A stretch of 32,310 bases of DNA, taken from NCBI RefSeq assembly GCF_900101455.1, contig NZ_FMZJ01000025.1, positions 1 through 32,310 of the forward strand, given 5' to 3'. The position numbers and the translations under genes are program-made. The DNA comes from Sphingomonas sp. YR710 (GTDB taxonomy: Bacteria; Pseudomonadota; Alphaproteobacteria; Sphingomonadales; Sphingomonadaceae). Shown here piece by piece: positions 23,166-30,907 of this stretch; within the stretch, counting starts at the first letter, position 1, and the number at the start of each line of letters is the position of its first letter. The notes beneath the pieces are model-generated. The model saw only the letters and a program-made list of their open reading frames with translations. It made no database searches and had not been told where the DNA came from.

Positions 23166-24533
23166 TCAACTAGCGGGTTCGGCGATGCGCAAGGCCTTGC
23201 CCAGCTCGCGAATATCTTCAACCTGTTCCAGCCGGTCGCAAAACGCAATCACCCGTTCGCGCTGCGCCAAGGGGACGAGCGCATCGGTGCATTCGTGAAA
23301 CTTGCCCAGAACTTCCTCGCGGGTCAGCGGATCGGCAGGATTGCCGTGCGCGCGATTGACCGTTTCCGCGATCGTCTCGCCGCTGTTCAGCGTCAGCACC
23401 ACGCGGCTGGCAATACCGGCTTCGTTGTGGGGATGAACCACCACCTTCTTCATCAGTTCGCGGGCCTCGGGCCGCTGCACGGCTGCGTCGCTATACTGAT
23501 GCAGCCCCGCCTTGCCGTCGAGGGCGATCGTCGCCAGATCATATTCCAGGCTATATTTGCCTTCCAGCCCAGTCTCGGGCGACCGATAGGGCATCATCGG
23601 CATCAGGAACGCCGGGATCTCCACATCGATTTTCGTGATCTCGTCGTGCCGGGTCGGACGGTCGCGGACGATCTTTTGCAGCGCGTCCTGCGCCCAGTGG
23701 CTTGCGCCGCAGCAGGCATGGAGGCGGAGCGTCGACCCCAGTTTCGCCATCGCCCAGCTTCCCAGGCCATCGAGCATGGCATTTGCTTCGCCGGTTTCAA
23801 AGCTGAGCAGGCGAGCGACGCCGATATCGCCGTCCATGATCTCGTCATTGGCGGTAAAGCCCAGCGCAACCAGTTCGGCTGCCATGACCCCGTGCATAGC
23901 CGCATTGCCGGCGACAAAACCCTTGGTATCGCTGCCGCGATTCTTGAGCATGCCCGCCATCGTCGAAGCGGCGTGACCCATCGCCATGCGGGTCTGTGGA
24001 ACGTCCAGCCGCATCATCCGCGCCGCCGCCGCAGCGACGCCGATCGCCGGAAGAAAACCCTGGTTGAACCATCCGCGGTTGAGCAACGTATTGCCGCGCG
24101 GATCGGCGGTAACCTTCGATGTCTGGGCAATGATTTCATAGCCGACCATCCAGCCCAGGATCACGTCCCGCCCCGAACATCCCAGCTTTTCGCCGAGCGC
24201 CAGCGTGGCGGCGGTCATCGGATTGGCATAATGTCCACTGCCGACCGCGATGTCGTCATATTCGAGCGCATGTCCTGCCGCGGCATTGGCCAGAGTGGCA
24301 TATGAAGCACTGGTGGTGAAACCCGCGCCCAGCACCGTGCAATCGCCGCGTGCGCCCTGCTCACGCACCCAGCGGGTCATGATCTGTCCGGTCGAAACCG
24401 ACATGCCCGCGAACGCAACGCCGATCGAGTCGATAAACCGCTCGCGCACCCGTGCGACGCCGATTTCCGGCACATTTTCATATTTGGTGGCGACGACCCA
24501 TTCTGCCAGCGTCTCTGTAACGGATTTGGTCAT
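23166..24533 (-). CDS. MmgE/PrpD family protein (2-methylcitrate dehydratase-like), copy 1
   Basis: This 455-residue protein belongs to the family of 2-methylcitrate dehydratase PrpD, cis-aconitate decarboxylase and iminodisuccinate epimerase. Family traits seen: an N-terminal helical domain with GHALEYDDIA (about 87-96), GHYANPMTAATLALGE (100-115), VGYEI (129-133), GWFNQGFLPAIGVAAAAARM (153-172) and LRLHACCGASHWAQDAL (270-286). The final alpha/beta domain includes a conserved HGNPADPLT. These enzymes dehydrate or isomerise hydroxy-polycarboxylates without an Fe-S cluster. It is followed upstream by the LeuD-like gene after 31 nt. A second family member is at 26,331-27,722, so two consecutive dehydration or epimerisation steps may occur. 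Confidence 0.92.
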   Translation of the reverse strand: MTKSVTETLAEWVVATKYENVPEIGVARVRERFIDSIGVAFAGMSVSTGQIMTRWVREQGARGDCTVLGAGFTTSASYATLANAAAGHALEYDDIAVGSGHYANPMTAATLALGEKLGCSGRDVILGWMVGYEIIAQTSKVTADPRGNTLLNRGWFNQGFLPAIGVAAAAARMMRLDVPQTRMAMGHAASTMAGMLKNRGSDTKGFVAGNAAMHGVMAAELVALGFTANDEIMDGDIGVARLLSFETGEANAMLDGLGSWAMAKLGSTLRLHACCGASHWAQDALQKIVRDRPTRHDEITKIDVEIPAFLMPMMPYRSPETGLEGKYSLEYDLATIALDGKAGLHQYSDAAVQRPEARELMKKVVVHPHNEAGIASRVVLTLNSGETIAETVNRAHGNPADPLTREEVLGKFHECTDALVPLAQRERVIAFCDRLEQVEDIRELGKALRIAEPAS

Positions 24534-24564
24534 CGCCTGCCTCTCTCTTCCGGTCGATCGGCCA

Positions 24565-25062
24565 TCAGGCCAGAAAGCCTTCTTTTCTCAAAACCACTTC
24601 GACACCGCCGTTTTCGACGATTGTCTGAATTTCCTGTGGAAGCGCCTGGCCCTTGAGCGCGGTGCCCTTGGTCAGGTTCCGCACTTCGCCGGTGCCCCAA
24701 TCGACTTCGGCGATATCGCCTTCGTCGAAAGCGTCCAGAATGCCGGTGCACGGCAACGAAGCCAGGCCGGCATTGACGCAATTGCGCAGACCGAGCCCGT
24801 TGAAGCTTTCGGCGACCACCGCGGCCACACCCAGCTGGACGAAAACGTCGCCGATCGGACGTCCCGAACCGACACCGAAATTCGTGCCCGCAATCAGGAT
24901 GTCGCCCGGCTTGACCTCATCGACCCAGCCCGGCCGATTCGCCACGAAGCAATGTTGCGGCTGTTCCTCGCGCTTCATGTAGATCGCGAAGTTCGGAATA
25001 ACGAGATCGGTGTTGATGTCGCTTCCGAACTTCCACACCTTGCCTGTAACTTTCTTGCTCAT
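24565..25062 (-). CDS. Aconitase-superfamily dehydratase small subunit (LeuD-like)
   Basis: This is the 165-residue swivel-domain subunit of an isopropylmalate-isomerase-type hydro-lyase. KFGSDINTDLVIP (11-23) is the family N-terminal motif. The active-site loop reads GTNFGVGSGRP (59-69) where isopropylmalate isomerase has GxNFGCGSSRE: the catalytic Ser66 and Arg68 remain, but the second Ser and the Glu are changed. The open frame extends into the large-subunit gene, but ATG at 25,062 has AGGAG at 7 nt and begins the recognisable domain. It starts 17 nt after the large-subunit stop, so the two chains are made together. Altered loop residues suggest a substrate other than isopropylmalate, such as a dimethylmalate- or methylcitrate-like acid. 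Confidence 0.92.
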   Translation of the reverse strand: MSKKVTGKVWKFGSDINTDLVIPNFAIYMKREEQPQHCFVANRPGWVDEVKPGDILIAGTNFGVGSGRPIGDVFVQLGVAAVVAESFNGLGLRNCVNAGLASLPCTGILDAFDEGDIAEVDWGTGEVRNLTKGTALKGQALPQEIQTIVENGGVEVVLRKEGFLA

Positions 25063-25079
25063 CTCAACTCCTGAACCTG

Positions 25080-26309
25080 TCAAAGGCCGCGCGGGTCGGT
25101 AATGAACCCCGCGATCGCCGAAGCGGCCACCGTTGCCGGCGAGCCCATGTAAATCTCTGCCTCGGCGCTGCCCATCCGCCCCTTGAAGTTGCGGGTCGAG
25201 GCGGTGATGCACACTTCACCATCGGCGAGCAGCCCCATATGGCCACCGTAACAGGCGCCGCAGGTCGAATTGGTGACGACTGCTCCGGCTTCCATCAGCG
25301 TTTCGACATAGCCGGCGCGAACCGCTTCCTTGAACACGGACTGGCTGCCGGGGGTGATGATGAAGCGCGTGCCATCGGCCACCTTCTTGCCCTTCACGAT
25401 CGCCGCGGCCACCGCAAAATCGCTGAGCCGGCCATTGGCGCAGGATCCGATGAAGGCCTGATCGACGCGCTTGCCCACAACTTCGCTGACCGGCTTGGCA
25501 TTCCAGGCCACCTTGTTCGGCAGCACGACCTGCGGTTCCAGTTCGGACAGGTTGATCTTGATCACCTGCTCATATTCGGCGTCGTCATCTGGGAAGGACG
25601 GTTCGAACGGCTTCTTGGCGCGGCCCTCGAGATAGGTTTTCAGCACCGAGTCGTACGGGAAAAGCGAGAATTCGACCGACAGCTCGGCGGAAATAGTCGC
25701 CATCGTCAGGCGGCCGTCCATGCCGATCGATTCGAGGCCGCTGCCATACCATTCCAGATTGCGGCCGGCGAAATCGCCATATTGGCCCGCCAGATAATGG
25801 ATCACGTCGCGCGGATATACGCCCTGCGGCAATGTGCCTTCGAGTTCGATCTTCGTGGTCTTGCCGACGATGTACCAGGTCTTTCCCTTGCAGATGATGT
25901 AGGTCATCTCCGAAGGGCCCATGCCGCGCGCGAGGCAGTTCATCGCACCCGACGAGCAGGTGTGCGAATCGCCGTTGACGAGAATGGTGCCCGGCAGTGC
26001 CAGCCCTTCCTCGGCCACGAGCACGTGCGAGATACCGTGGCGCCCGACCGGGAAATAGTTCTTCACGCCGAACCGCTTGACGAATTCGCGCATGTCCCGC
26101 GCGCCGTTTGCGGCCGACAAGGTCGGCGACGGCACGACATGGTCGTGCAGCAGCACCAACATGTCGGGATCATGGATCTTGAGGATGTTCAATTTACCGT
26201 AGTCGAACGATACCGCGGTATCGACATCGACCATCACCACATCACCGGGCTTTACGACCTCCTGCTTGGAATGCCGCGCCAGAATTTTTTCAATCGCCGT
26301 CATGCCCAT
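25080..26309 (-). CDS. Aconitase-superfamily dehydratase large subunit (LeuC-like)
   Basis: This 409-residue [4Fe-4S] hydro-lyase subunit is related to 3-isopropylmalate, homoaconitate and 2,3-dimethylmalate dehydratases. Cluster cysteines are Cys290 (FIGSCANGR), Cys350 and Cys353 (STCGACYGG). GDSHTCSSGA (113-122) and ASTRNFKGRMG (370-380) are the other core motifs. No leucine biosynthesis neighbours are present, and the family's short catabolic form fits the length. ATG at 26,309 follows GAGGAG at 8 nt. It operates with the LeuD-like subunit next to it. With two MmgE/PrpD proteins around, the cluster appears to interconvert isomeric hydroxy-polycarboxylates. The exact substrate is unknown. 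Confidence 0.94.
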   Translation of the reverse strand: MGMTAIEKILARHSKQEVVKPGDVVMVDVDTAVSFDYGKLNILKIHDPDMLVLLHDHVVPSPTLSAANGARDMREFVKRFGVKNYFPVGRHGISHVLVAEEGLALPGTILVNGDSHTCSSGAMNCLARGMGPSEMTYIICKGKTWYIVGKTTKIELEGTLPQGVYPRDVIHYLAGQYGDFAGRNLEWYGSGLESIGMDGRLTMATISAELSVEFSLFPYDSVLKTYLEGRAKKPFEPSFPDDDAEYEQVIKINLSELEPQVVLPNKVAWNAKPVSEVVGKRVDQAFIGSCANGRLSDFAVAAAIVKGKKVADGTRFIITPGSQSVFKEAVRAGYVETLMEAGAVVTNSTCGACYGGHMGLLADGEVCITASTRNFKGRMGSAEAEIYMGSPATVAASAIAGFITDPRGL

Positions 26310-26330
26310 CGGACAAACTCCTCATAAATC

Positions 26331-27722
26331 CTATTTTCGGGCGAACAGCGGAGCCAGTTCGGAAACATCCGCAATATCCGTCAGTGCAATGGCCCGCGAA
26401 TAGAGCTCTTCACCCTGCTTCTCGCCCAAAACTCGCTCAGCCATTTCCATGAACTTGTGCTTGAATTCCGCTTCGCTCAACGGATTTCCCGGATTGCCCC
26501 GGGGATAAAGCACCTCATCGGTAAATTCGCGCCCGTCCTTGGTCCGCACGGTCACACGACCGGGCATCGAATTCTTGACGCGCCGATAAAGATCGAGATC
26601 CTGCGTCACCGTCACCTTCGGGATCAGGCCCTGGATATCGGGATCGGCAACGGTCTCGTCGGTGAACTCGTCGATCGTCACCTTGCCGCGCACGGCCGCC
26701 ATCGCAAGCGCGAACGGCAGGCTTGCCTGCGCCGACACCACCGTCGTGACCTTGTGCTTCGCGAGGAAAGGCTCGACCTTCTGCCAGGCGGCGGAAATTT
26801 CCGCGATCTCGCTGTGATGAAGATTGTTCGCCTTCATCACCTTGAGCAGCGCCTCGGTCGGCGCGTGGAGCGTCGTGTTCATCGGATAGGCCTTGACCCA
26901 CCGGTTCATGATCACGAACGATTCGCCAAGCCCCTCGAACATGTCGTCGGCACGGATCGTCTTGTCGCCGAACATGCAGGCAAAGCCCTGAATGCCCTCG
27001 AGCCCCATTTTCGTGGCCTGATAGCCGCTTTCCGCGAGCATCGCGGCAGTCACGCCGCGCTCGCCAGCCATGCCTCCGTTGAGGCAGCGCTGCCAGGCGC
27101 CTTCCTCATGTCCCTGAAACGTCCCGCCGGTGAATGCCGTGGCAAAGCCGAGCGCCGCCTGGGTCCGCTCGGCATTCAGGCCAAGCAGGCTGGCGCAAGC
27201 GGCACCCGATCCGAGCGTTCCATAAACCGCCGGGGTATAGAAACCGGTCATCCCCTTGGGGTGCATGCCGCGGAACGTCCGCCACATCACCTCATAGCCG
27301 ACGACGATCGCGAGGGCGAGTTGCTTGCCCGAAAGCTTGCGGAACTCGGCCAGGCAGAGCGGCCCGGTCACCGCGAACGGATAGGGCCGGCTGCCGGCAC
27401 CATAATCGGCATATTCGAAGCCCAGCGCCATCGTGCCATTGGCCAGCGCCGCGCGCGAAACCAGCGTCTTCTTGCCCAGCGCGATGATCGTCGCCTCGGG
27501 CTGCCCCCCGCCGTTGACCGCGCAAAACTGTGCGATCTGCTGGCCGAGCGGCTTGGTTCCACCGACGAACAGGCATTCGCCCAGATAGTCGACAAGCGCG
27601 CGCCCCGCTTCGGCCGTAACCTCTGGGGGAAGATCTTCATAACGCAGGCCCGCAATCCATTCCGCGAGCTCACGCGTGACCAGCCTGCCGCCGGTTATCG
27701 TTTCTGCTTCTTCACCAGCCAT
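26331..27722 (-). CDS. MmgE/PrpD family protein, copy 2
   Basis: This is a 463-residue protein of the same family as the one at 23,166-24,533, but clearly divergent. Here the first motif reads ALGFEYADYGAGSRPYPFAVTGPLCLAE (99-126), and the later positions read YTPAVYGTLGSGAACASLLG and HEEGAWQRCLNGGMAGE. The histidine-containing GHALEYDD and ACCGASH segments of copy 1 are not conserved, pointing to a different substrate or stereochemistry. The C-terminal YPRGNPGNPLS corresponds to the HGNPADPLT motif. Its ATG at 27,722 lies 5 nt after the SDR stop, with AAGGAAG inside the SDR tail, so translation is coupled. Dehydratase, epimerase or decarboxylase activity is possible. Confidence 0.92.
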   Translation of the reverse strand: MAGEEAETITGGRLVTRELAEWIAGLRYEDLPPEVTAEAGRALVDYLGECLFVGGTKPLGQQIAQFCAVNGGGQPEATIIALGKKTLVSRAALANGTMALGFEYADYGAGSRPYPFAVTGPLCLAEFRKLSGKQLALAIVVGYEVMWRTFRGMHPKGMTGFYTPAVYGTLGSGAACASLLGLNAERTQAALGFATAFTGGTFQGHEEGAWQRCLNGGMAGERGVTAAMLAESGYQATKMGLEGIQGFACMFGDKTIRADDMFEGLGESFVIMNRWVKAYPMNTTLHAPTEALLKVMKANNLHHSEIAEISAAWQKVEPFLAKHKVTTVVSAQASLPFALAMAAVRGKVTIDEFTDETVADPDIQGLIPKVTVTQDLDLYRRVKNSMPGRVTVRTKDGREFTDEVLYPRGNPGNPLSEAEFKHKFMEMAERVLGEKQGEELYSRAIALTDIADVSELAPLFARK

Positions 27723-27727
27723 GGAAT

Positions 27728-28585
27728 TCAGGCTTCCTTTTCTGCGGCTTCTTCTTCCAGGATCGTCCGGATCTCGGCGAGCATCGACATCCCCGTCGTC
27801 CGCAGCATACCCGAATCGACGGGCAAGGTGATACCCGTGACGAAACGGGCTTCCTCGCTGGCAAGATAGACGACGGCGTGCGCGATATCCCAGGCGTCAC
27901 CGGGAATACCCAGCATGCCGCCGCGTTCGCGGAACTTCTGCATCTGCGCATGGCCCGGGAAGGATTGCAGCACGTTCATCGCGATCGGCGTATTGATGTT
28001 GCCCGGCAGCACGCAGTTCACGCGCACGCCCTTACGTCCATAGGCATATGCCATATCGAAGGTCATCGCCTCGACCCCGGCCTTCGAGGCCGAGTAAGCG
28101 ATCGTGCGCCCGGGGCGCTGCGCGGAAATCGACGACAGGTTGATGACCGCGCCCGAATTCTGCGCGAGCATCACCGGAATCGTATATTTGCAGGCCAGGA
28201 AGACCGTGCGCAAATTGATGTCGAATACCCGATCCCAGTCGCGCTCATACATCTCGGTGACCGTACCGCCCGAAGCGAGGCCGAGATTGTTGACGAGAAT
28301 GTCGATCCGGCCGAAATGGTCGAGCGCCTTCAGCACCATTTCCGAACAATCGCGCCACTTGGTGCAATCGGCCTGAACGACGATCGCCTCGCCGCCTTCG
28401 TCCTCGATCGCCTTCTTGGTATCTTCGGCTCTGTCGGGATGAAGATCGACCAGCACCAGCTTGGCGCCTTCACGGGCCAGCGCGATCGAGATCGCCTTTC
28501 CCGTTCCAACGCCAGGCCCTGGCACCGAACCGGCACCCGTGACAATTGCAACCTTACCCTCAACCCGCCCGGCGCGCTCGCGCAT
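27728..28585 (-). CDS. SDR family oxidoreductase with expanded glycine-rich loop, second copy
   Basis: This is a 285-residue SDR. The cofactor motif TGAGSVPGPGVGTGKA (16-31) has the same loop expansion as the SDR at 1,172-1,966. NN is at 99-100, and the catalytic Ser152, Tyr164 and Lys168 are present. The C-terminus carries GDAWDIAHAV and FVTGITLPVDSG, then a helical acidic tail (about 260-285) with EEEAAEKEA. The frame is open to 28,636, but ATG at 28,585 has AGGAGAG upstream and starts the family sequence. The gene is tightly coupled to the MmgE/PrpD copy 2 gene. It probably oxidises a hydroxyl to a ketone in the same pathway. Confidence 0.92.
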   Translation of the reverse strand: MRERAGRVEGKVAIVTGAGSVPGPGVGTGKAISIALAREGAKLVLVDLHPDRAEDTKKAIEDEGGEAIVVQADCTKWRDCSEMVLKALDHFGRIDILVNNLGLASGGTVTEMYERDWDRVFDINLRTVFLACKYTIPVMLAQNSGAVINLSSISAQRPGRTIAYSASKAGVEAMTFDMAYAYGRKGVRVNCVLPGNINTPIAMNVLQSFPGHAQMQKFRERGGMLGIPGDAWDIAHAVVYLASEEARFVTGITLPVDSGMLRTTGMSMLAEIRTILEEEAAEKEA

Positions 28586-28648
28586 TCGTCTCTCCTGCAA
28601 TCCATTCTGGCCGGACGAAGCAGGCAAACGCCTCACTTCGCAGCAAAA

Positions 28649-29530
28649 TCACGGCAGATCCGTGCCGTGCCCGGTCTGAACAATGAAACGGTTGTCCTTT
28701 GCCGGAACAAAAAAATCAGCCGTGTTAAACCCGATCTCCGAACCGTCTCCACCACGCTTCCGCATGCTGATACGCACTTCGGCGAACAGATACCAATCCT
28801 CCATCACGCGATGGAGATACTCTACGCCGAGGATTTCGTAGGTGCCGAAAAACGCCTTAAGGTAGGCGCTATAGTCATGCTTGCTCTCAAGCCCGACGAG
28901 CGTACCCGTATCCCCCACATAATCGCGGATGTTGGCCTGCACCCCATCGTTCATCGTTGCAAGCATCGCTTCGACGTCATTGGCGCGCAGCCCGTCGAGG
29001 AACTGGTTGTGCAGCGCCAGCAATTGCCGGCGCCCCGCGACGCCTTCCAATGGCGGCTCGGCCGGATCCGGCCCGGTACCCAGCTTCGCACGCGGCGTCT
29101 TTACCCAGACGAGTTCGCCGGTGATGCCCTTGCGGGTTGAGACCGGAAAGAGGCCGAGCGTCGGATTATCGTTGATCGTGTCGCCGCCCTTGCGACAGCC
29201 GCGGCTGATATTTTCCTGAAAATCGTACCAGCCGCCCTTGATCTCCACCAACGGCTCCACGCTCAGCAGATCGCTGCGTCCGCGGACGAATTTGTAGCAT
29301 TCGCGAATCTCGTCAAAGGTCGAAATGACCGGAGACTTCACGCTGCCATCGGGGAAGACCTGGGGCACGATCGTATAGGCATAGGGGCCGGGCTGGACCA
29401 AAGTCTCCATCAGCCCGTCGACGTTGCCAGCGAATTCGGCTTCCATATGGATCCATGCTTCGGCGCCGGCATGAACCGACGCCTCAGCATAGCCACGAAG
29501 AAGATCCGGATCGATATCGATCACACGCAT
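28649..29530 (-). CDS. Tandem NTF2/SnoaL-like domain protein
   Basis: This 293-residue protein appears to contain two SnoaL/NTF2-like units. The N-terminal one (about 5-150) has LLRGYAEASVHAGAEAW and FDEIRECYKFVRGRSDLL. The second (about 165-290) has RRQLLALHNQFLDGLRANDVEAMLATM, a loop with NIRDYVGDTGTLVG, and FAEVRISMRKR with FNTADFFVPAKDNRFIVQTGHG as final strands. The second unit is the clearer match. The domain duplication is read from sequence pattern only. Members can be dehydratases, isomerases or non-enzymatic binding proteins. It sits between the SDR and an amidohydrolase in the same direction. ATG at 29,530 has no strong Shine-Dalgarno. Confidence 0.8.
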   Translation of the reverse strand: MRVIDIDPDLLRGYAEASVHAGAEAWIHMEAEFAGNVDGLMETLVQPGPYAYTIVPQVFPDGSVKSPVISTFDEIRECYKFVRGRSDLLSVEPLVEIKGGWYDFQENISRGCRKGGDTINDNPTLGLFPVSTRKGITGELVWVKTPRAKLGTGPDPAEPPLEGVAGRRQLLALHNQFLDGLRANDVEAMLATMNDGVQANIRDYVGDTGTLVGLESKHDYSAYLKAFFGTYEILGVEYLHRVMEDWYLFAEVRISMRKRGGDGSEIGFNTADFFVPAKDNRFIVQTGHGTDLP

Positions 29531-29565
29531 CGCTCAGTCACCCAATGCGAAACAATCGCCGGTTC

Positions 29566-30744
29566 TTAGTAATGGACCAGCGGCACGAACTCCTTGACGG
29601 CCTTTTCGTCGAAGCCGGCCTCGTAACCCGGCAACCGGTACAGCCGCGCAACATTCTCCGCCAGCAGCCCCTTCTGCACGTCGGCGGGCGCTTCCGCCGT
29701 AATGCGCTTCGCCTGCTGGCGGTTATCGGGCCAGTTCGAATCGTCATACGGGAAGTGGCTCGCCCAGATCAGATGGGCAGGACCGATATTGTGGCGGTTC
29801 CGGACCGCCGTCGCATCGTGATGGAAGGTGAACCACACACGGCTGCGGATATATTCGCTCGGCAACGCATCCTCATTCTTGAGGGCATAAGTGTTGAGGT
29901 GGCGATGGCGGAGGAAATACATGTCGGTGAATTCGAGCCAGTGCATCGCCCAGCCGGCGTCGCCATGCGCCAGCACCACGCTGACGTTCGGATAGCGATC
30001 GAAAATCCCGGACGCGACCATCGGCAGTACCGCATCGGCCATCTGCGGGCGCATGCCCGGCGCGGGTGCGCTTTCCGGCATGGTGTTGGCCGTGGGGCCA
30101 ACCGCAATGTGCAAGCTCACCGGCAGGCCGGTCTCGTTGACAGCTTCCCAGAACGGTTCGTCCGCGGGATTGCCGCCGATCTTGGCGCCGCTCGGAAACG
30201 AATCGAGCACGAAGCCACGCAGCTTCAATTCCGTGGCACAACGCCGCACTTCGGCGCATGCATCCTCGATCGAGGTCGTCGGAACCTTGCCCAGGCCGAT
30301 CAGCCGATCGGGCGCGAAAGCGCAGAAACCCGAGATCCAGTCGTTATAGGCGCGTACGCAAGCGAGCTGAAGCTCGGCATCGTCGAGCAGCTTGATCGCA
30401 TCCCACAAAGTCGGCGTCGGATACAATATTTCGGCATCGACGCTATCGGCGGCCTGGGCCTTGATCCGCTCCGCAGGATCGATCAGCGCCGGCAACACGT
30501 CGCTATAAGCGATCGGCCCGGTATCGGCCATGTTGCTCAGGCGATAGCCCGAACCCGTCTTCGCCGATGGTGGCAATGGCACCGGATCGAGGTCACCGAC
30601 GAACCAGGCGCTGCCGCCTTCCCAATCGCGCAATTTCGGCGCCCGATCCTGCAGGTGCGCAGGAAGATGCTTCTCGAAAAGATCCCGCGGCTCAAGGATA
30701 TGCGAGTCCGCCGAGATAAGAGTATATGAACCTTGGTCCACCAT
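29566..30744 (-). CDS. ACMSD-type amidohydrolase (amidohydrolase 2 family), first paralogue
   Basis: This is a 392-residue metal-dependent TIM-barrel protein related to aminocarboxymuconate-semialdehyde decarboxylase and gamma-resorcylate decarboxylase. The N-terminal SADSHILEP gives Asp13 and His15 as ligands. His212 (LPVSLHIAVGP) and His260 (LAHGDAGW) follow. Where the family has a catalytic Asp before FP, here the sequence is WASHFP, with His330, so the usual Asp is replaced. AAAAGG precedes ATG at 30,744. The paralogue at 30,908-32,119 retains the Asp. Likely activities are hydrolysis or decarboxylation of a cyclic or unsaturated acid, or a non-canonical function if the Asp loss is real. 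Confidence 0.9.
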   Translation of the reverse strand: MVDQGSYTLISADSHILEPRDLFEKHLPAHLQDRAPKLRDWEGGSAWFVGDLDPVPLPPSAKTGSGYRLSNMADTGPIAYSDVLPALIDPAERIKAQAADSVDAEILYPTPTLWDAIKLLDDAELQLACVRAYNDWISGFCAFAPDRLIGLGKVPTTSIEDACAEVRRCATELKLRGFVLDSFPSGAKIGGNPADEPFWEAVNETGLPVSLHIAVGPTANTMPESAPAPGMRPQMADAVLPMVASGIFDRYPNVSVVLAHGDAGWAMHWLEFTDMYFLRHRHLNTYALKNEDALPSEYIRSRVWFTFHHDATAVRNRHNIGPAHLIWASHFPYDDSNWPDNRQQAKRITAEAPADVQKGLLAENVARLYRLPGYEAGFDEKAVKEFVPLVHY

Positions 30745-30771
30745 TTTAGATACCTTTTACCAACTATATGG

Positions 30772-30794
30772 CCCCCATCCGGGGCCGTTTTTGG
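30772..30794 (+). other. GC hairpin with T-tract on the + strand
   Basis: A GGCCCC / GGGGCC stem is followed on the + strand by GTTTTT (ending near 30,792). It lies between the two amidohydrolase genes, which are transcribed from the other strand. As a + strand terminator it would stop antisense transcription. On the coding strand it is only a stem preceded by A residues. Confidence 0.3.
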
Positions 30795-30873
30795 TGTGTG
30801 ATCGAAGACGATCCGCCCTCAGGCGGCCAGCGGCGCATCTTTCAGCGACCCGCAGCACAATTGAGACTGATTT

Positions 30874-30901
30874 GAGGAGGAGGGTATAGCCCCTCCTCCT
30901 C
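30874..30901 (-). terminator. Strong 11-bp hairpin after amidohydrolase gene
   Basis: GAGGAGGAGGG (30,874-30,884) and CCCTCCTCCTC (30,891-30,901) form a perfect 11-bp stem with a 6-nt loop, 6 nt beyond the stop codon at 30,908. No T-run follows on the - strand. It may be an intercistronic stem that partly terminates transcription or stabilises the upstream mRNA. Confidence 0.5.
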
Positions 30902-30907
30902 AGTTGT

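Noticed and set aside
25080-26309. Leucine biosynthesis leuC/leuD
   Set aside because: No leuA or leuB neighbour, catabolic context, and altered small-subunit loop; called LeuCD-like only.
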